This document shows positions 17,060-26,365 of a stretch of DNA of 64,000 bases, in pieces; position 1 is the stretch's first letter, and every line of letters starts with the position of its first letter. The DNA comes from JBASEY01 sp964404285. Lineage in GTDB: Bacteria > CSSED10-310. Location: NCBI GenBank assembly GCA_964404285.1, contig CAYOJK010000001.1, forward strand, positions 310,001 to 374,000. The letters are read 5' to 3'. The notes beneath the pieces are model-generated. The model made no database searches. It was not told where the DNA came from and saw only the letters and a list, made by a program, of their open reading frames with translations. Position numbers and translations under genes: made by a program.

Positions 17060-19471
17060 TCAAGAATAATCAGATAAAATCTCATCTACATCACGATAAC
17101 CTGGAGTTTCTTCTTGAATTTCTTTTAATACGGTTATAGCGCTGGTCTGGTGCCCGGCCAATTTCATTGTCTGAGCCAAATCGTATTTCAAACTGACAAG
17201 TTCCTGTTGACTGGCTTCTGAACTTTTTATAGCTCGCGTCAATACTGCCAAAGCCTTGTCAAAAGCTCCCACTTGCACATAACAATTGGATAGAATACCA
17301 GCCGTTCGTATCAGGTATTCCGGATAATCCATTGTAATCTGAAGCTCCGCAATAGCCTCTTCCGTCAACCCCATTTCCATATAAGCAATACCAAGATTAT
17401 AATGTGTCTCAGGCTCTTTCTCCTGATCCCTGGAAATCAAATCTTCGCGAAATTCCCGAACAACCTCTGCAAGCCCGGACGAAAGGGTGCCATTTTCTAG
17501 CGCCATCGCCGAAGAATCACCTCTTCCAACAGTGCTGCCAAGAGGAATATCCATAGAATCAGGAGGTTTTACATCCAGGCCAACAGCAGACTCCGAGATG
17601 CCTTCCTCTGCATCTAAGGTATACAATGGAGCCATATCCCCACTGAAAATAGTCTCTTTGGACACATCCAGTTCTTCCAGCATTTTCATTCGTTCAACAA
17701 TTTTACTGTTTCCCGGGACAATCGATAGTGCATTTTTCACAATCATATAAGCGTGTTCTATCATGTTGTTTTCACTTAATAACGCCACGCGACGATCTAT
17801 AACATCCGCCATAGCATCCAATTTTCCCAGACGCTCATATACTTCCGAAAGCCTCTCCAAAGATTCATCATCATCAGGAATTGTTTCCAGTATTGATTCT
17901 AAACGCTCAGCAGCTTTTTCCAGAAGACCGTATTTTAAATATACACCTGCTTCAATTCGAAATTCACGTAACTGATCTTCAGAAATCAGCTCAGACTCCT
18001 TTATCTCAACTTTTCTCTCAGCAACAATTTCATCTTCCAAACTGAATACTTCCATTGAAAGATCTTCTTGTTTCAACGATATATCGTCTTCTAAATCAAC
18101 TGACTCACTCAAAAAAGGTAATTCTTGTTTCACAAGTTCACTCGTATCGAACAATGTGTCAAGCTCAACATCATCTGTATCCAAACCAAGTAAGCCCGTA
18201 TCTTCAGATAGTATCTCTTTGCCTTTTTCAGATTTCGCCTCTTTCATATCAGCAAAAGATGGCGTCTCAACTAAACGACCTGTATCAACAGGTCTGCCTT
18301 TGAACTCTATCGATATTTGATTAAATCTTTGTTTTACGGCGTGATCTTGAGGATCCATCAGGAAAAGACGTTCATAAATATTATAGCTTTCCTCTAGATG
18401 GCCTTGGTTATAATAAATCTCTGCCATTTCCTCAAACAGCCGCTTGACTTCGTCATGCTCGCTAATTTTCTGATAAATTTCTATCTTTCGTTCACGTATA
18501 ACAATATTTTCCGGATCAAGACTCTGAAGCTTATCCAAAAGCTCCAATGCCTGGTGAAAATGCTCACGCTCTACTGCAATATCAATTACTTCCTTCAGCA
18601 AACGAAAAGCCTCGGGAAAATCTCCTTTGGCAACATAAAGCTTGCCCAGAGTTTCACAAACACCATTTTGTGATGGGTCAATCTTACAAATCTGCATGAA
18701 CACTTTTATGGCATCATCAATTCGCTCGCTATCAATATAAATCTGACCCATTTTTTCCAGCGCTTCAATGTTATTGGGGTCTTTCTCTAGCATCTGGTCA
18801 AGGATATTTCTGGCTTCGCCGGTTTGACCCTCAGCTAAATATGCGCTGACAATACCATTTACAGCATCAGGATAATCTGGAATATCAGTGAATGCATTCT
18901 CATAACTCTTTATAGCAGCAAGGTATTCACCTCGTTTGGCAAAAGCATCACCAATTTTTACACGCTCATCTGCAGCTTTCTCAACAAACCCTTTTTGAGC
19001 ATACAGCATGGCCAAACGTTCACGAATAGAGATATTGGCTGGATCCAAATCAGCAATTTGTCGGTAAGAGTCTAAAGCTGCCTCGATATCACCATTGTGT
19101 TCATAAAGTCTCGCTAAAATTTCAAACTGGCTGATCGCGTCTTGAATCAACCCTTGATCAGCATAAAGATGAGCAAGTTTATGGTAAATATTCGCTCGAC
19201 TTGAATCATATCGAAGAATTTTCTTATAAATAGCCAAAACTCTAGGAACAAACCCTCTACGTTCGTAATATTCCCCGGCTTTCTCAAACTCCAGAACCGC
19301 TTCCGAAAAATTATTAGCACGTATTAAAAGGTCACCGATAGTGTTGTTAAGGCTGTTGTCTCCATACTCATCTTGAGTCAACTTGCGATATTCATTGACA
19401 GCCTTCAAATATTGACCTTTTTTTGTGAATTTTTCAGCATTTTTTAAAATTCTATTTTTATTTATAGCCAT
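17060..19471 (-). CDS. Large TPR-repeat protein
   Basis: 803 aa, ATG preceded by AAAGAGG. There is no signal peptide or transmembrane helix, so it should be cytoplasmic. Residues about 5-395 are a near-continuous array of TPR motifs (YRKLTQDEYGDNSLNNTIGD, YKKILRYDSSRANIYHKLAH, FEILARLYEHNGDIEAALDS). An acidic low-complexity linker of about 110 residues follows (LLGLDTDDVELDTLFDTSEL). A second TPR block (about 505-600), another linker and a final TPR block (about 685-800) complete it. This layout occurs in large scaffold proteins of deltaproteobacteria and related phyla, but I cannot name a function. The upstream lipoate-type enzyme gene is 45 bases away, so cotranscription is possible. Confidence 0.85.
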   Translation of the reverse strand: MAINKNRILKNAEKFTKKGQYLKAVNEYRKLTQDEYGDNSLNNTIGDLLIRANNFSEAVLEFEKAGEYYERRGFVPRVLAIYKKILRYDSSRANIYHKLAHLYADQGLIQDAISQFEILARLYEHNGDIEAALDSYRQIADLDPANISIRERLAMLYAQKGFVEKAADERVKIGDAFAKRGEYLAAIKSYENAFTDIPDYPDAVNGIVSAYLAEGQTGEARNILDQMLEKDPNNIEALEKMGQIYIDSERIDDAIKVFMQICKIDPSQNGVCETLGKLYVAKGDFPEAFRLLKEVIDIAVEREHFHQALELLDKLQSLDPENIVIRERKIEIYQKISEHDEVKRLFEEMAEIYYNQGHLEESYNIYERLFLMDPQDHAVKQRFNQISIEFKGRPVDTGRLVETPSFADMKEAKSEKGKEILSEDTGLLGLDTDDVELDTLFDTSELVKQELPFLSESVDLEDDISLKQEDLSMEVFSLEDEIVAERKVEIKESELISEDQLREFRIEAGVYLKYGLLEKAAERLESILETIPDDDESLERLSEVYERLGKLDAMADVIDRRVALLSENNMIEHAYMIVKNALSIVPGNSKIVERMKMLEELDVSKETIFSGDMAPLYTLDAEEGISESAVGLDVKPPDSMDIPLGSTVGRGDSSAMALENGTLSSGLAEVVREFREDLISRDQEKEPETHYNLGIAYMEMGLTEEAIAELQITMDYPEYLIRTAGILSNCYVQVGAFDKALAVLTRAIKSSEASQQELVSLKYDLAQTMKLAGHQTSAITVLKEIQEETPGYRDVDEILSDYS

Positions 19472-19516
19472 TTTTGAACCTCTTTTTATGGGTTTCTAAA
19501 CGCCTAATTATATGCT

Positions 19517-20323
19517 TTAATTGACCTTGCTGTCAAGATTACCTATCAGATCGAAATAGGCTTTTTCAGCCAGTTTATGTGCTTGGGTAAGCTCTGATTT
19601 GCTTAACGTATCCAATTCAAAAGCGATATCGAAATACTTCGAAAAACCATCGCTAATCGATCTAATCAACACATCCATCGATACCGCTTTTCCAGCTTCT
19701 GTCTCAAGGTCTGTTACCTGATCCTCTGAGTTGGGATTATGTTTTAAGAAAATCGCCTTCCAATTGTCGGAATCGTATTCCATTAAAAGTGAACCATGCT
19801 GTAAAACACGGTTTCGAGTCCGCTTTTGGGCTGAGCCCAATAACTTTTTTCCCGAAGCCAGAATTTCATAAGAAGATGCATTTGCAAAGCATGATGAGAG
19901 CGCGCTTTGTGGCTGGTTTTGCCTTCGTGATGCCATTTCTGCCTTGATTTCCAAGGATTGTAACGCTTCACAGAAAGCTTTTCCTATTTCACAATATGTG
20001 TCAAGTAAGTTTTTAGAAAACGGTGGCACGTTTATGGGTCCACATAAACAATAGGTCAATTCCTTATCATGTAATACTGCCTTGCCTCCTGTTATTCTCC
20101 TAACAACAGAAATGTCATTTTTTTGGCAAAATTCCAGGTTTACATGCCGGTGCAATTGTTGCGCCATCCCCAAACTCACAGTTGGAGAAGACCACTGATA
20201 GAGCCTTAAAATGGGAGTATCATCTAAGCGGTGTAAAAGCACTTCATCAATTGCCATGTTCAATGGCCCTAGCAAAGGAAGATCGATTATTAACTTCCAC
20301 ACCGTTTTAGGTTTGCGCCCCAT
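19517..20323 (-). CDS. LipM/LplA-family octanoyl or lipoyl transferase
   Basis: 268 aa. Member of the biotin/lipoate protein ligase fold that attaches octanoyl or lipoyl groups to lipoyl domains of 2-oxoacid dehydrogenases or GcvH. Visible motifs are GPLNMAIDEVLL, RRITGGKAVLHDKELTY (substrate loop), SSCFANASSYEI and KKLLGSAQKR with VLQHGSL. Cys145 sits where Bacillus LipM has its acyl-accepting cysteine, and GSAQ/QHG match LipM and LipL better than E. coli LplA. The call is therefore a cysteine-dependent octanoyltransferase rather than an ATP-dependent ligase. The start lies 3 bases after the aminotransferase stop, so the two are cotranscribed. Exact reaction is inferred. Confidence 0.85.
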   Translation of the reverse strand: MGRKPKTVWKLIIDLPLLGPLNMAIDEVLLHRLDDTPILRLYQWSSPTVSLGMAQQLHRHVNLEFCQKNDISVVRRITGGKAVLHDKELTYCLCGPINVPPFSKNLLDTYCEIGKAFCEALQSLEIKAEMASRRQNQPQSALSSCFANASSYEILASGKKLLGSAQKRTRNRVLQHGSLLMEYDSDNWKAIFLKHNPNSEDQVTDLETEAGKAVSMDVLIRSISDGFSKYFDIAFELDTLSKSELTQAHKLAEKAYFDLIGNLDSKVN

Positions 20324-20326
20324 CTT

Positions 20327-21514
20327 TTACCGTTTCTGATACTCCTTCAGCGCTTTTTCCAATACTTCAACAGCCATGGAAAGGTCTTCCTTTTTCAGGA
20401 CGTACGCAACACGAACCTGATTCCGGCCAAGACCTTCAGTTGCATAAAATCCTGCTCCAGGAGCTACCATAACCGTTCTTTGTCGATCACTGAAATCTTC
20501 CAGCAGAAAACGGGCAAATTTATCGGAATCATCTATAGGGAGATTAGCCATCATATAAAAAGCGCCATAGGGTTTTTCACAATAAACACCATCGATACTA
20601 TTCAGCCCGGCATGAAGAATGTCTCGTCGCTCTTTATACTCACAAATAATAGATTCCATAACATCATCCGGGACATCGAGCGATGCCATTGACCCAATTT
20701 GCTCAAGTGTAGGTGGACACAATCTGGCTTGCCCCATCCTTAGAACCCCATCTAAAACCGATTCATTTCGAGTGATCAAACAACCAATTCTGGCTCCGCA
20801 AGCTGAATAGCGTTTCGATACTGAATCCACCAAAATCGCATAATCGTCAACGCCTTTCATTTGCATTATCGAGATTTGTTTATAACCATCGTAGGTAAAT
20901 TCTCTATAGACTTCATCGGAAATAATATAAAGACCGTTTTTGACGGCAAAATCCGCAAGTTTCTGTAGGGATTCATGTGAATAGACAGCGCCAGTCGGAT
21001 TGTTTGGATTACACAGGATAATCGCCTTTGTTCTGGGGGTGAGTCGCTTTTGAAACTCTTCAATCGGCGGAATTTGAAAGCCGTCTTCAGGCAGCGTTGG
21101 AATACCGGTTATGGACACCTCCGCCAATGCACAAAAACCATTATAATTTGTGTAAAACGGCTCCATGCTCAGCACGTTATCACCTGCATCAGTCACAGCC
21201 ATCAAAGCAAATTGAATAGCCTCTGAACCAGCAACCGATATGAAAATCTGTTTGTCGAGAACATCGATATTGTGCTTTTTATAATATCCAACCAAAGCTG
21301 ATCGATATTCCGGCAATCCATTGGAAGGCCCATAACTTAGTACCGGCTTGTTATATTTCCGCACTGCATCCAAAAACTCTGTAGGCGTATGAATATCAGG
21401 TTGCCCAATATTCAGATGATAAACATGGATTCCTCTTTTTTTGGTGGCATCCGCCAAGGGCGCCAACTTTCGGATAGGACTATAAGGCATATTGGAAGCT
21501 CTTCTAGAAATCAT
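20327..21514 (-). CDS. Class I PLP-dependent aminotransferase (aspartate aminotransferase-like)
   Basis: 395 aa, ATG with AAAGGAG upstream. Fold-type I aminotransferase. Hallmarks are YGPSNGLPEYRSAL near the N-terminus, CNPNNPTGAVYSHESL (substrate and PLP contact), SDEVYREFTYDG and the PLP lysine in DSVSKRYSACGARIGCL. A C-terminal Arg-containing NQVRVAYVL binds the substrate alpha-carboxylate in the family. Length is normal. Probable amino donor chemistry is Asp/Glu or aromatic, not determinable by eye. It has a candidate promoter upstream and precedes the LipM-like gene. Confidence 0.92.
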   Translation of the reverse strand: MISRRASNMPYSPIRKLAPLADATKKRGIHVYHLNIGQPDIHTPTEFLDAVRKYNKPVLSYGPSNGLPEYRSALVGYYKKHNIDVLDKQIFISVAGSEAIQFALMAVTDAGDNVLSMEPFYTNYNGFCALAEVSITGIPTLPEDGFQIPPIEEFQKRLTPRTKAIILCNPNNPTGAVYSHESLQKLADFAVKNGLYIISDEVYREFTYDGYKQISIMQMKGVDDYAILVDSVSKRYSACGARIGCLITRNESVLDGVLRMGQARLCPPTLEQIGSMASLDVPDDVMESIICEYKERRDILHAGLNSIDGVYCEKPYGAFYMMANLPIDDSDKFARFLLEDFSDRQRTVMVAPGAGFYATEGLGRNQVRVAYVLKKEDLSMAVEVLEKALKEYQKR

Positions 21515-21566
21515 ATCATTACACTCCTTTAAAACATGTTGATTCTACAAGTTCAAACCCACTTAC

Positions 21567-21595
21567 CATGTATCGGGGACAGGTTAATAAGTCAA
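21567..21595 (-). promoter_or_regulatory. Candidate promoter of the aminotransferase operon
   Basis: Minus strand: TTGACT (21595-21590), 17-base spacer, TACATG (21572-21567). Good -35 and spacing, weak -10. Confidence 0.35.
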
Positions 21596-21636
21596 TATCA
21601 TTTATAGACAAAATCAAGGGCTTAAACAAAGACTAA

Positions 21637-22386
21637 TTATGACTTGTTCATTCGAAAGCGCTTTGAAATAAAACCGCCATAATTTCGATACAAGCGCCAC
21701 ATTTCCCCCATCGCTCTGAGAATCACACGCATATTTGCACCACTTGGCACACCAGCTTTACGAGGCAAATGACGCACTCCACGCTGAACAATACGAAAAC
21801 CCGATCTTTGAGCCTGTAACAGCATCTCAACATCTATCATCGCACCTTCCGAGGTCATCGTCATACTGTCTAAAACTTCACGATGATAGATTTTAAACGC
21901 ACAATCTGGATCCTTGATACGCAAGCCAAAAACCAAAAAAACCGCCTTTTCAAATAACCAAGTGTTTAAACTTCTATACCACGGATCTTGGCGATCAACA
22001 CGAAAACAAGTCACGACGTCTGCATCTTCTATCAATGGCAAAATGTCTTTCAGTGACGATAACTCAAATTGCCTATCTGCATCTGTGTAAAAGATTAAAT
22101 CTTTCGTCGAACTATGAAAACCACTCTGTAAAGCCCCCCCATACCCCCTATTGACAGCATGGTGAATCACTTTCACATTCGCATACGATAAAGCCAGACG
22201 ATCAGCAAGTTCTGCCGTTCCATCAGTACTGCCGTCATTAATTATCAAAATTTCGTAATCGTGAAATAACTCCAGACAGATTTTCACGGCATCCTCGATC
22301 AAGATTTCAAGATTTTCAATCTCGTTATGGGCCGGAAAAAAAAGACTTATACTTTTTTCTGAAAAAGCTCTCATTGCCGACGGCAA
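21637..22386 (-). CDS. GT2-family glycosyltransferase (dolichyl-phosphate mannose synthase-like)
   Basis: 249 aa from TTG at 22386, which has AGGAG 11 bases upstream; an ATG at 22374 has no good ribosome site. GT-A fold. ISLFFPAHNEIENLEILIED begins the nucleotide-binding half. ILIINDGSTDGTAELA and the DxD-like YTDADRQFEL bind the nucleotide sugar and metal. DPDCAFKIYHREVL is typical of polyprenyl-phosphate sugar synthases. There are no transmembrane helices, so the likely product is a polyprenyl-phosphate hexose for envelope glycosylation. It follows the PilZ gene by about 45 bases on the same strand. Confidence 0.9.
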   Translation of the reverse strand: MPSAMRAFSEKSISLFFPAHNEIENLEILIEDAVKICLELFHDYEILIINDGSTDGTAELADRLALSYANVKVIHHAVNRGYGGALQSGFHSSTKDLIFYTDADRQFELSSLKDILPLIEDADVVTCFRVDRQDPWYRSLNTWLFEKAVFLVFGLRIKDPDCAFKIYHREVLDSMTMTSEGAMIDVEMLLQAQRSGFRIVQRGVRHLPRKAGVPSGANMRVILRAMGEMWRLYRNYGGFISKRFRMNKS

Positions 22387-22431
22387 ATTATCAGAGAACT
22401 CCTATGAAAGCAACAAAAACACATAGCGATT

Positions 22432-22749
22432 TCATTTTTTTACGGATAAAAAATGAAGGCCCACGTCATAGCGATTAAAGGCAACACGCTTACAATGGAT
22501 AACCCTCGCCCGGGTCCTCACTAATCGCCCATCACTCATTTCAATATTCAAATCAATTTCACACAATGGGGACAAATAAGTCTCGATCCGTATCAACGCT
22601 CCAGCCTGTGATAAATTCAAAGTAAAACCCGTGCCTGTCAAGGTTCTATTCAATCGTGGATTCATATAATGATAACTAACATTTGCACGAATCGGCTTGC
22701 GCGGATATTTGCGCTTGTCAATCTCCTGCTGCGTGGGATCCGCTGTCAT
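22432..22749 (-). CDS. PilZ-domain c-di-GMP-binding protein
   Basis: 105 aa from the ATG at 22749, which has AAAGGGG nine bases upstream. The longer frame from the TTG at 22986 has no ribosome site and crosses the mraZ promoter, so it is rejected. The c-di-GMP motifs are both present: RxxxR in DKRKYPRKPIRAN and (D/N)xSxxG in NLSQAGALI. The remaining sequence forms the usual six-stranded barrel. As a stand-alone PilZ adaptor it would pass a second-messenger signal to a partner. The downstream GT2 gene is a possible partner by position only. Confidence 0.88.
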   Translation of the reverse strand: MTADPTQQEIDKRKYPRKPIRANVSYHYMNPRLNRTLTGTGFTLNLSQAGALIRIETYLSPLCEIDLNIEMSDGRLVRTRARVIHCKRVAFNRYDVGLHFLSVKK

Positions 22750-22789
22750 GGCAATCGCACCCCTTTCTTTTCGTATTAAAATCAAGTTT

Positions 22790-22818
22790 ATTCTACACAT
22801 TTCTCGAACAATAAGCAA
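22790..22818 (-). promoter_or_regulatory. Candidate promoter of the PilZ-GT2 pair
   Basis: Minus strand: TTGCTT (22818-22813), 17-base spacer, TAGAAT (22795-22790). The transcript would begin about 35 bases before the PilZ ATG at 22749. It lies divergent to the mraZ promoter about 70 bases away. Confidence 0.45.
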
Positions 22819-22888
22819 ATTATCAATTTCAAACAGATTCAACAGCATCCCGACTCCCTTGCTGACCTTGATTTCGTAACTTTTTTTA

Positions 22889-22917
22889 TTGACATTTCCA
22901 CCATTTTCCAAGATAAT
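22889..22917 (+). promoter_or_regulatory. mraZ (dcw cluster) promoter
   Basis: TTGACA (22889-22894), 17-base spacer, GATAAT (22912-22917): 11/12 consensus. It lies about 100 bases before mraZ and immediately before the MraZ-type boxes, so it is the likely main promoter of the ten-gene division cluster. Confidence 0.8.
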
Positions 22918-22951
22918 CCCAAAAGAACCCAATGGTTCCCAGTTTTTCCCA
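22918..22951 (+). promoter_or_regulatory. Four-box MraZ operator
   Basis: CCCA occurs at 22918, 22928, 22938 and 22948, an exact 10-base period. Read on the other strand this is TGGG, the core of the TGGGN repeats bound by E. coli MraZ. The boxes start directly after the -10 and cover the expected transcription start, so bound MraZ would block initiation (autorepression). Confidence 0.75.
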
Positions 22952-23019
22952 ATTTGATTTGGAAGAATAAACTCACGATATTTCAATGGGTTAAGCTGTA
23001 ATTTAAGGAGAGGCCAGGA

Positions 23020-23466
23020 ATGTCCGGTTCATTATTTGGAACACATCAAAAACAAGTTGATGCAAAAGGACGTCTCAGTATTCCAAAAAGTTTCCGTGAC
23101 GCTCTGGAAACAAACAACCAACCATTTGCTTTTCTGGTTATGCTGGATGGAATATTGTCTATTTTCACAGAATCAGCTTTCAATGTTATAGATCAACAAA
23201 TCCAAAACCAATCTCCTCTCAATCGAAAAGCACGTGAATTACAAAGATTATGGGGGTCGATGGTAACCCCGATATCATGGGATTCAACAGGCCGTATCAC
23301 ATTGACAGAGTTGCAGAAAGACTACGCTGGAATAGATCACGAGGTTGTTTTAATAGGCGCCAGAAATCGTTTAGAAATTTGGTCACGAAAAAAACATGAA
23401 CATGATTTCAGGCAGGATGATCAAAGATTTTCTGAAATAGCCGATGAGCTGAACAGTCTGTCCTAA
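23020..23466 (+). CDS. mraZ: Transcriptional regulator MraZ
   Basis: 148 aa, ATG preceded by AAGGAG (23005-23010). Two SpoVT/AbrB-like DNA-binding modules are visible: VDAKGRLSIPKSFRDAL near the N-terminus and DSTGRITLTELQKDYAGI in the second half. The family forms ring oligomers that bind tandem TGGGN boxes and repress the dcw operon. Four such boxes lie in its own leader. First gene of the division cluster; rsmH follows after 27 bases. Length is normal. Confidence 0.97.
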   Translation: MSGSLFGTHQKQVDAKGRLSIPKSFRDALETNNQPFAFLVMLDGILSIFTESAFNVIDQQIQNQSPLNRKARELQRLWGSMVTPISWDSTGRITLTELQKDYAGIDHEVVLIGARNRLEIWSRKKHEHDFRQDDQRFSEIADELNSLS

Positions 23467-23493
23467 TGGGTTTAGCCTGTGAAAGGAGTTTAG

Positions 23494-24432
23494 GTGGTAC
23501 ACCTGCCGGTGATGCTGGAAAAGGTTAAATCCTATCTTGGCGATATCGATGATGGTATCGTTATCGATGGAACTTTGGGTGCAGGTGGTCATACAGAAGC
23601 TCTTCTTAAAAATACTCCGGAATCTCTTATTATTGTTGGAATCGACCGTGATCGATCCGCTATACAGATGACATCATCACGATTGAGTTCATATCAAACA
23701 CGGTTTATAGCTATTCATGGAAATTATGGAAATCCGGCCAGTTGGATAGAGAAACTCCCCCCTAAACCCATTTTAGGGTTTCTACTTGATCTTGGTCTTT
23801 CTTCCATTCAACTAGATACTGTTGACCGCGGTTTTTCTTTTCGTGATTCGAAATCCTTAGATATGAGGTTTGATAAGACAGAGGCTATTCCTACTGCAGC
23901 AGATTTAGTGAACACCTTACCAGAAAAAGAGATCGCTGCAATTCTGTATCGTTATGGCGAAGAAAAAGCCTCACGAAAAATTGCGCGGACCATCATCAAT
24001 AAACGCAAGCCAAAACCCTTTGCCTCCAGCCGGGATTTATGGGAAGTCGTGTCAAGCGTTGTGCCAAGCTCAGGGACTATTGATCCGGCAACACGTACTT
24101 TCCAAGCGTTTCGTATCGCTGTTAACAAAGAACTGGATTATCTTCAGAAAGGTCTAGCTGCAGCAGAATCTCTACTGGCGAACAAAGGTCGTCTTGTAGT
24201 TATTTCCTATCACTCCCTAGAAGACCGCATTACAAAAACTTTCCTGCGTGAACGGTCTGGAATATGTACCTGCCCACCAGGCTTGCCTGAGTGCCGCTGT
24301 GGAAGGCCTGAGACTTTTAAAATGATCACACGTAAACCTCTTGTTCCTGATTCACGGGAAATTCAAAACAACCCTCGTTCACGTTCAGCAAAGCTGAGAT
24401 GTGCTGAAAGAGTAAATGGAGACATAAAATGA
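23494..24432 (+). CDS. rsmH: 16S rRNA (cytosine-1402-N4)-methyltransferase
   Basis: 312 aa, GTG start with AAAGGAG upstream. The N-terminus VHLPVMLEKVKSYL, SAM motif I GTLGAGGHTEALL, FLLDLGLSSIQLD, RGFSFRDSKSLDMRFD and the C-terminal SYHSLEDRITKTFLRE are all RsmH (MraW) signatures. It methylates C1402 in the ribosomal P site. Its last four bases (ATGA) start ftsL. Nothing unusual. Confidence 0.97.
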   Translation: MVHLPVMLEKVKSYLGDIDDGIVIDGTLGAGGHTEALLKNTPESLIIVGIDRDRSAIQMTSSRLSSYQTRFIAIHGNYGNPASWIEKLPPKPILGFLLDLGLSSIQLDTVDRGFSFRDSKSLDMRFDKTEAIPTAADLVNTLPEKEIAAILYRYGEEKASRKIARTIINKRKPKPFASSRDLWEVVSSVVPSSGTIDPATRTFQAFRIAVNKELDYLQKGLAAAESLLANKGRLVVISYHSLEDRITKTFLRERSGICTCPPGLPECRCGRPETFKMITRKPLVPDSREIQNNPRSRSAKLRCAERVNGDIK

Positions 24433-24707
24433 AGTGGCAGCGTTTTGTCTGGGTCGCAACAATTGTCATGCTTTGGCTTGTTTCTCTTATGATTGTAGAT
24501 TCTGCTGCTAAGAACACCCGAATGGGCTATCAGCAACAAGAGTTACGTCTTGATCTTCAACAGCAGGAGGAAAGCAATCTTAGATTGCAATGTGAATCTT
24601 CTATTTTACATGATCCCGAAAGAGCGAAAGAGTACGCAGAATCTCAAAAAATGATCACTTCTGATCATAGCGCCATCGAATACTATCCTGTGGAATTTAT
24701 CAAGTGA
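24429..24707 (+). CDS. ftsL: FtsL-like division protein
   Basis: 92 aa bitopic protein: short cytoplasmic N-terminus (MKWQR), one transmembrane helix (about 7-25) and a periplasmic helical coiled coil rich in Gln/Glu/Leu. Sequence identity in FtsL is always low; the call rests on size, topology and position between rsmH and ftsI. In other bacteria it joins FtsB and FtsQ to activate FtsW-FtsI. No separate ftsB was found in the window. It overlaps rsmH by ATGA and ftsI by GTGA. Confidence 0.85.
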   Translation: MKWQRFVWVATIVMLWLVSLMIVDSAAKNTRMGYQQQELRLDLQQQEESNLRLQCESSILHDPERAKEYAESQKMITSDHSAIEYYPVEFIK

Positions 24708-26365
24708 TTGAGCGCCGTATCAACATTGTCTATTTATCGTGTTTCACTATGCTAGGTCTTTTGTCGGTATGGATTGCTCATCTACAAATATTCAAAGGCT
24801 CCGATTACGCACGCAGAGCTTTCCGAGCTCACTATCGACGCGTTGAAATTCCTTCACGCCGTGGTGTTATTTGGGATCGAAATCAACGAATTTTGGCAGT
24901 CAGTTTGGCGAGTGATTCACTTTTTGCAGACCCACACATGGTTATTAATCCAGAGCAAGTAGCGGAGGAGTTGGCAGCAATTCTACCTGGGCAAGCAGTG
25001 GATTATTTAAGTAAATTAACTCCGACCGGCCGCCGTTTTACATGGCTACACAGAGGTCTCTCTCCTGAACAGGCTGAAAAAATCAGCGGCTTAAACATTG
25101 AGGGTTTGTATTTCAGAAAGGAAAGTAGGCGGCTTTACCCTTCCAGCAACTATACCGCGCCTATCTTGGGGTTTACGGGTATCGACGGATTGGGGCTAGA
25201 GGGTTTGGAAGCGTCTTATAACCATCGTCTTGCAGGGGTTCCAGGGGAAGAATTGATAGCGTTTGATGCCCTGGCCCGACCCTATAGCTCAGAACGTATT
25301 GTTCTTTCAGAACCAGAACCGGGGCAAGATCTACACTTGACACTGGACAAATCTATCCAATATTTCGCTGTTTCTGAATTGAAGCACACACTTCTTCAAG
25401 AATCTGCTCGATGGGGCGCTATAGTCATACTTGATGTCAAAACCGGAGAAATTTTGGCTATGGCCTCAGAACCCGCTTTCAACCCTCACAATTTTGCAAA
25501 ATCTCCTGCTGAAAACCGACGCAATCGATGCTTGTCACAACTCATTGAGCCAGGTTCAACTTTCAAAGCGATTCCTTTGATTTCTGTTATAGAATCAGGA
25601 GAATTCAAACCCCATGATATTATAGACTGTGAAAATGGACAGATCACTTTAGGCAAACACACCTTTAATGACTGGAAAAGATTTAATCGGCTTTCAGTCG
25701 AAGATGTTATCGTGTTTTCCTCCAATGTTGGGACAATCAAAATATCCCAGCGAGTTGGCGGAGAATCTCTGTATCAACTTGCACGTAATTTTGGAATCGG
25801 TTCCGAGCTTTTACCGGACTTTCCGGGATGTGAAGCCGGCTATATCCGCAAGCCTGCTCGTTGGACATCAGGCGCCACTGCTTCATTATCGATTGGCTAC
25901 GGCGCAGCGGTGACACCTTTACACCTCGCGGTCATTTATGCCGCCTGCGCAAATGGGGGATATCGTATACACCCTCACCTTGTCAAAGATACACCAACAA
26001 AACCTCCTGTAAGAATCATGAGCGCTCAAACAGCTTCCATCGTTTCTGAAATTTTTCAACAAGCTGTCAAACGTGGAACAGCGTCAAAGGCGTCTCCAAA
26101 AGCCTGGAGCGCCGCCGGCAAAACTGGGACTGCAAGGCGCTACGATCATGATAAAGGAGGATATGATTCAAACAGTGTAACGTGTGTTTTCGCCGGTTTC
26201 GCTCCAGCAGTAAACCCCTTGATCAGCCTCTGTGTTGTTGTGGACGATCCCCGTGAAAACAAATGGGCCAGCCAGGTAACAGCGGATTTATTTGCACGTG
26301 TAGTGGATCTTACTTTGAATTATCTTGGAGAAACACTACAAGAAAGACAACAAAATGAGACTTAA
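24704..26365 (+). CDS. ftsI: Penicillin-binding protein FtsI (septal transpeptidase)
   Basis: 553 aa, GTG start overlapping the ftsL stop. One N-terminal transmembrane helix (about 8-28) and a class B dimerisation domain with RRVEIPSRRGVIWDRN come first. The transpeptidase domain follows, with SxxK at 285-288 (GSTFK), SxN at 339-341 (FSSNVGTIK) and KTG at 473-475 (AAGKTGTARRY). It cross-links septal peptidoglycan with FtsW. There are no PASTA domains, consistent with a diderm. The C-terminus overlaps murE by 11 bases. Confidence 0.96.
   Translation: MIERRINIVYLSCFTMLGLLSVWIAHLQIFKGSDYARRAFRAHYRRVEIPSRRGVIWDRNQRILAVSLASDSLFADPHMVINPEQVAEELAAILPGQAVDYLSKLTPTGRRFTWLHRGLSPEQAEKISGLNIEGLYFRKESRRLYPSSNYTAPILGFTGIDGLGLEGLEASYNHRLAGVPGEELIAFDALARPYSSERIVLSEPEPGQDLHLTLDKSIQYFAVSELKHTLLQESARWGAIVILDVKTGEILAMASEPAFNPHNFAKSPAENRRNRCLSQLIEPGSTFKAIPLISVIESGEFKPHDIIDCENGQITLGKHTFNDWKRFNRLSVEDVIVFSSNVGTIKISQRVGGESLYQLARNFGIGSELLPDFPGCEAGYIRKPARWTSGATASLSIGYGAAVTPLHLAVIYAACANGGYRIHPHLVKDTPTKPPVRIMSAQTASIVSEIFQQAVKRGTASKASPKAWSAAGKTGTARRYDHDKGGYDSNSVTCVFAGFAPAVNPLISLCVVVDDPRENKWASQVTADLFARVVDLTLNYLGETLQERQQNET

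Noticed and set aside
22750..22986. N-terminal extension of the PilZ protein from a TTG at 22986
   Set aside because: No ribosome site, and it runs through the mraZ promoter and operator; the ATG at 22749 has a good ribosome site and gives a complete PilZ domain.
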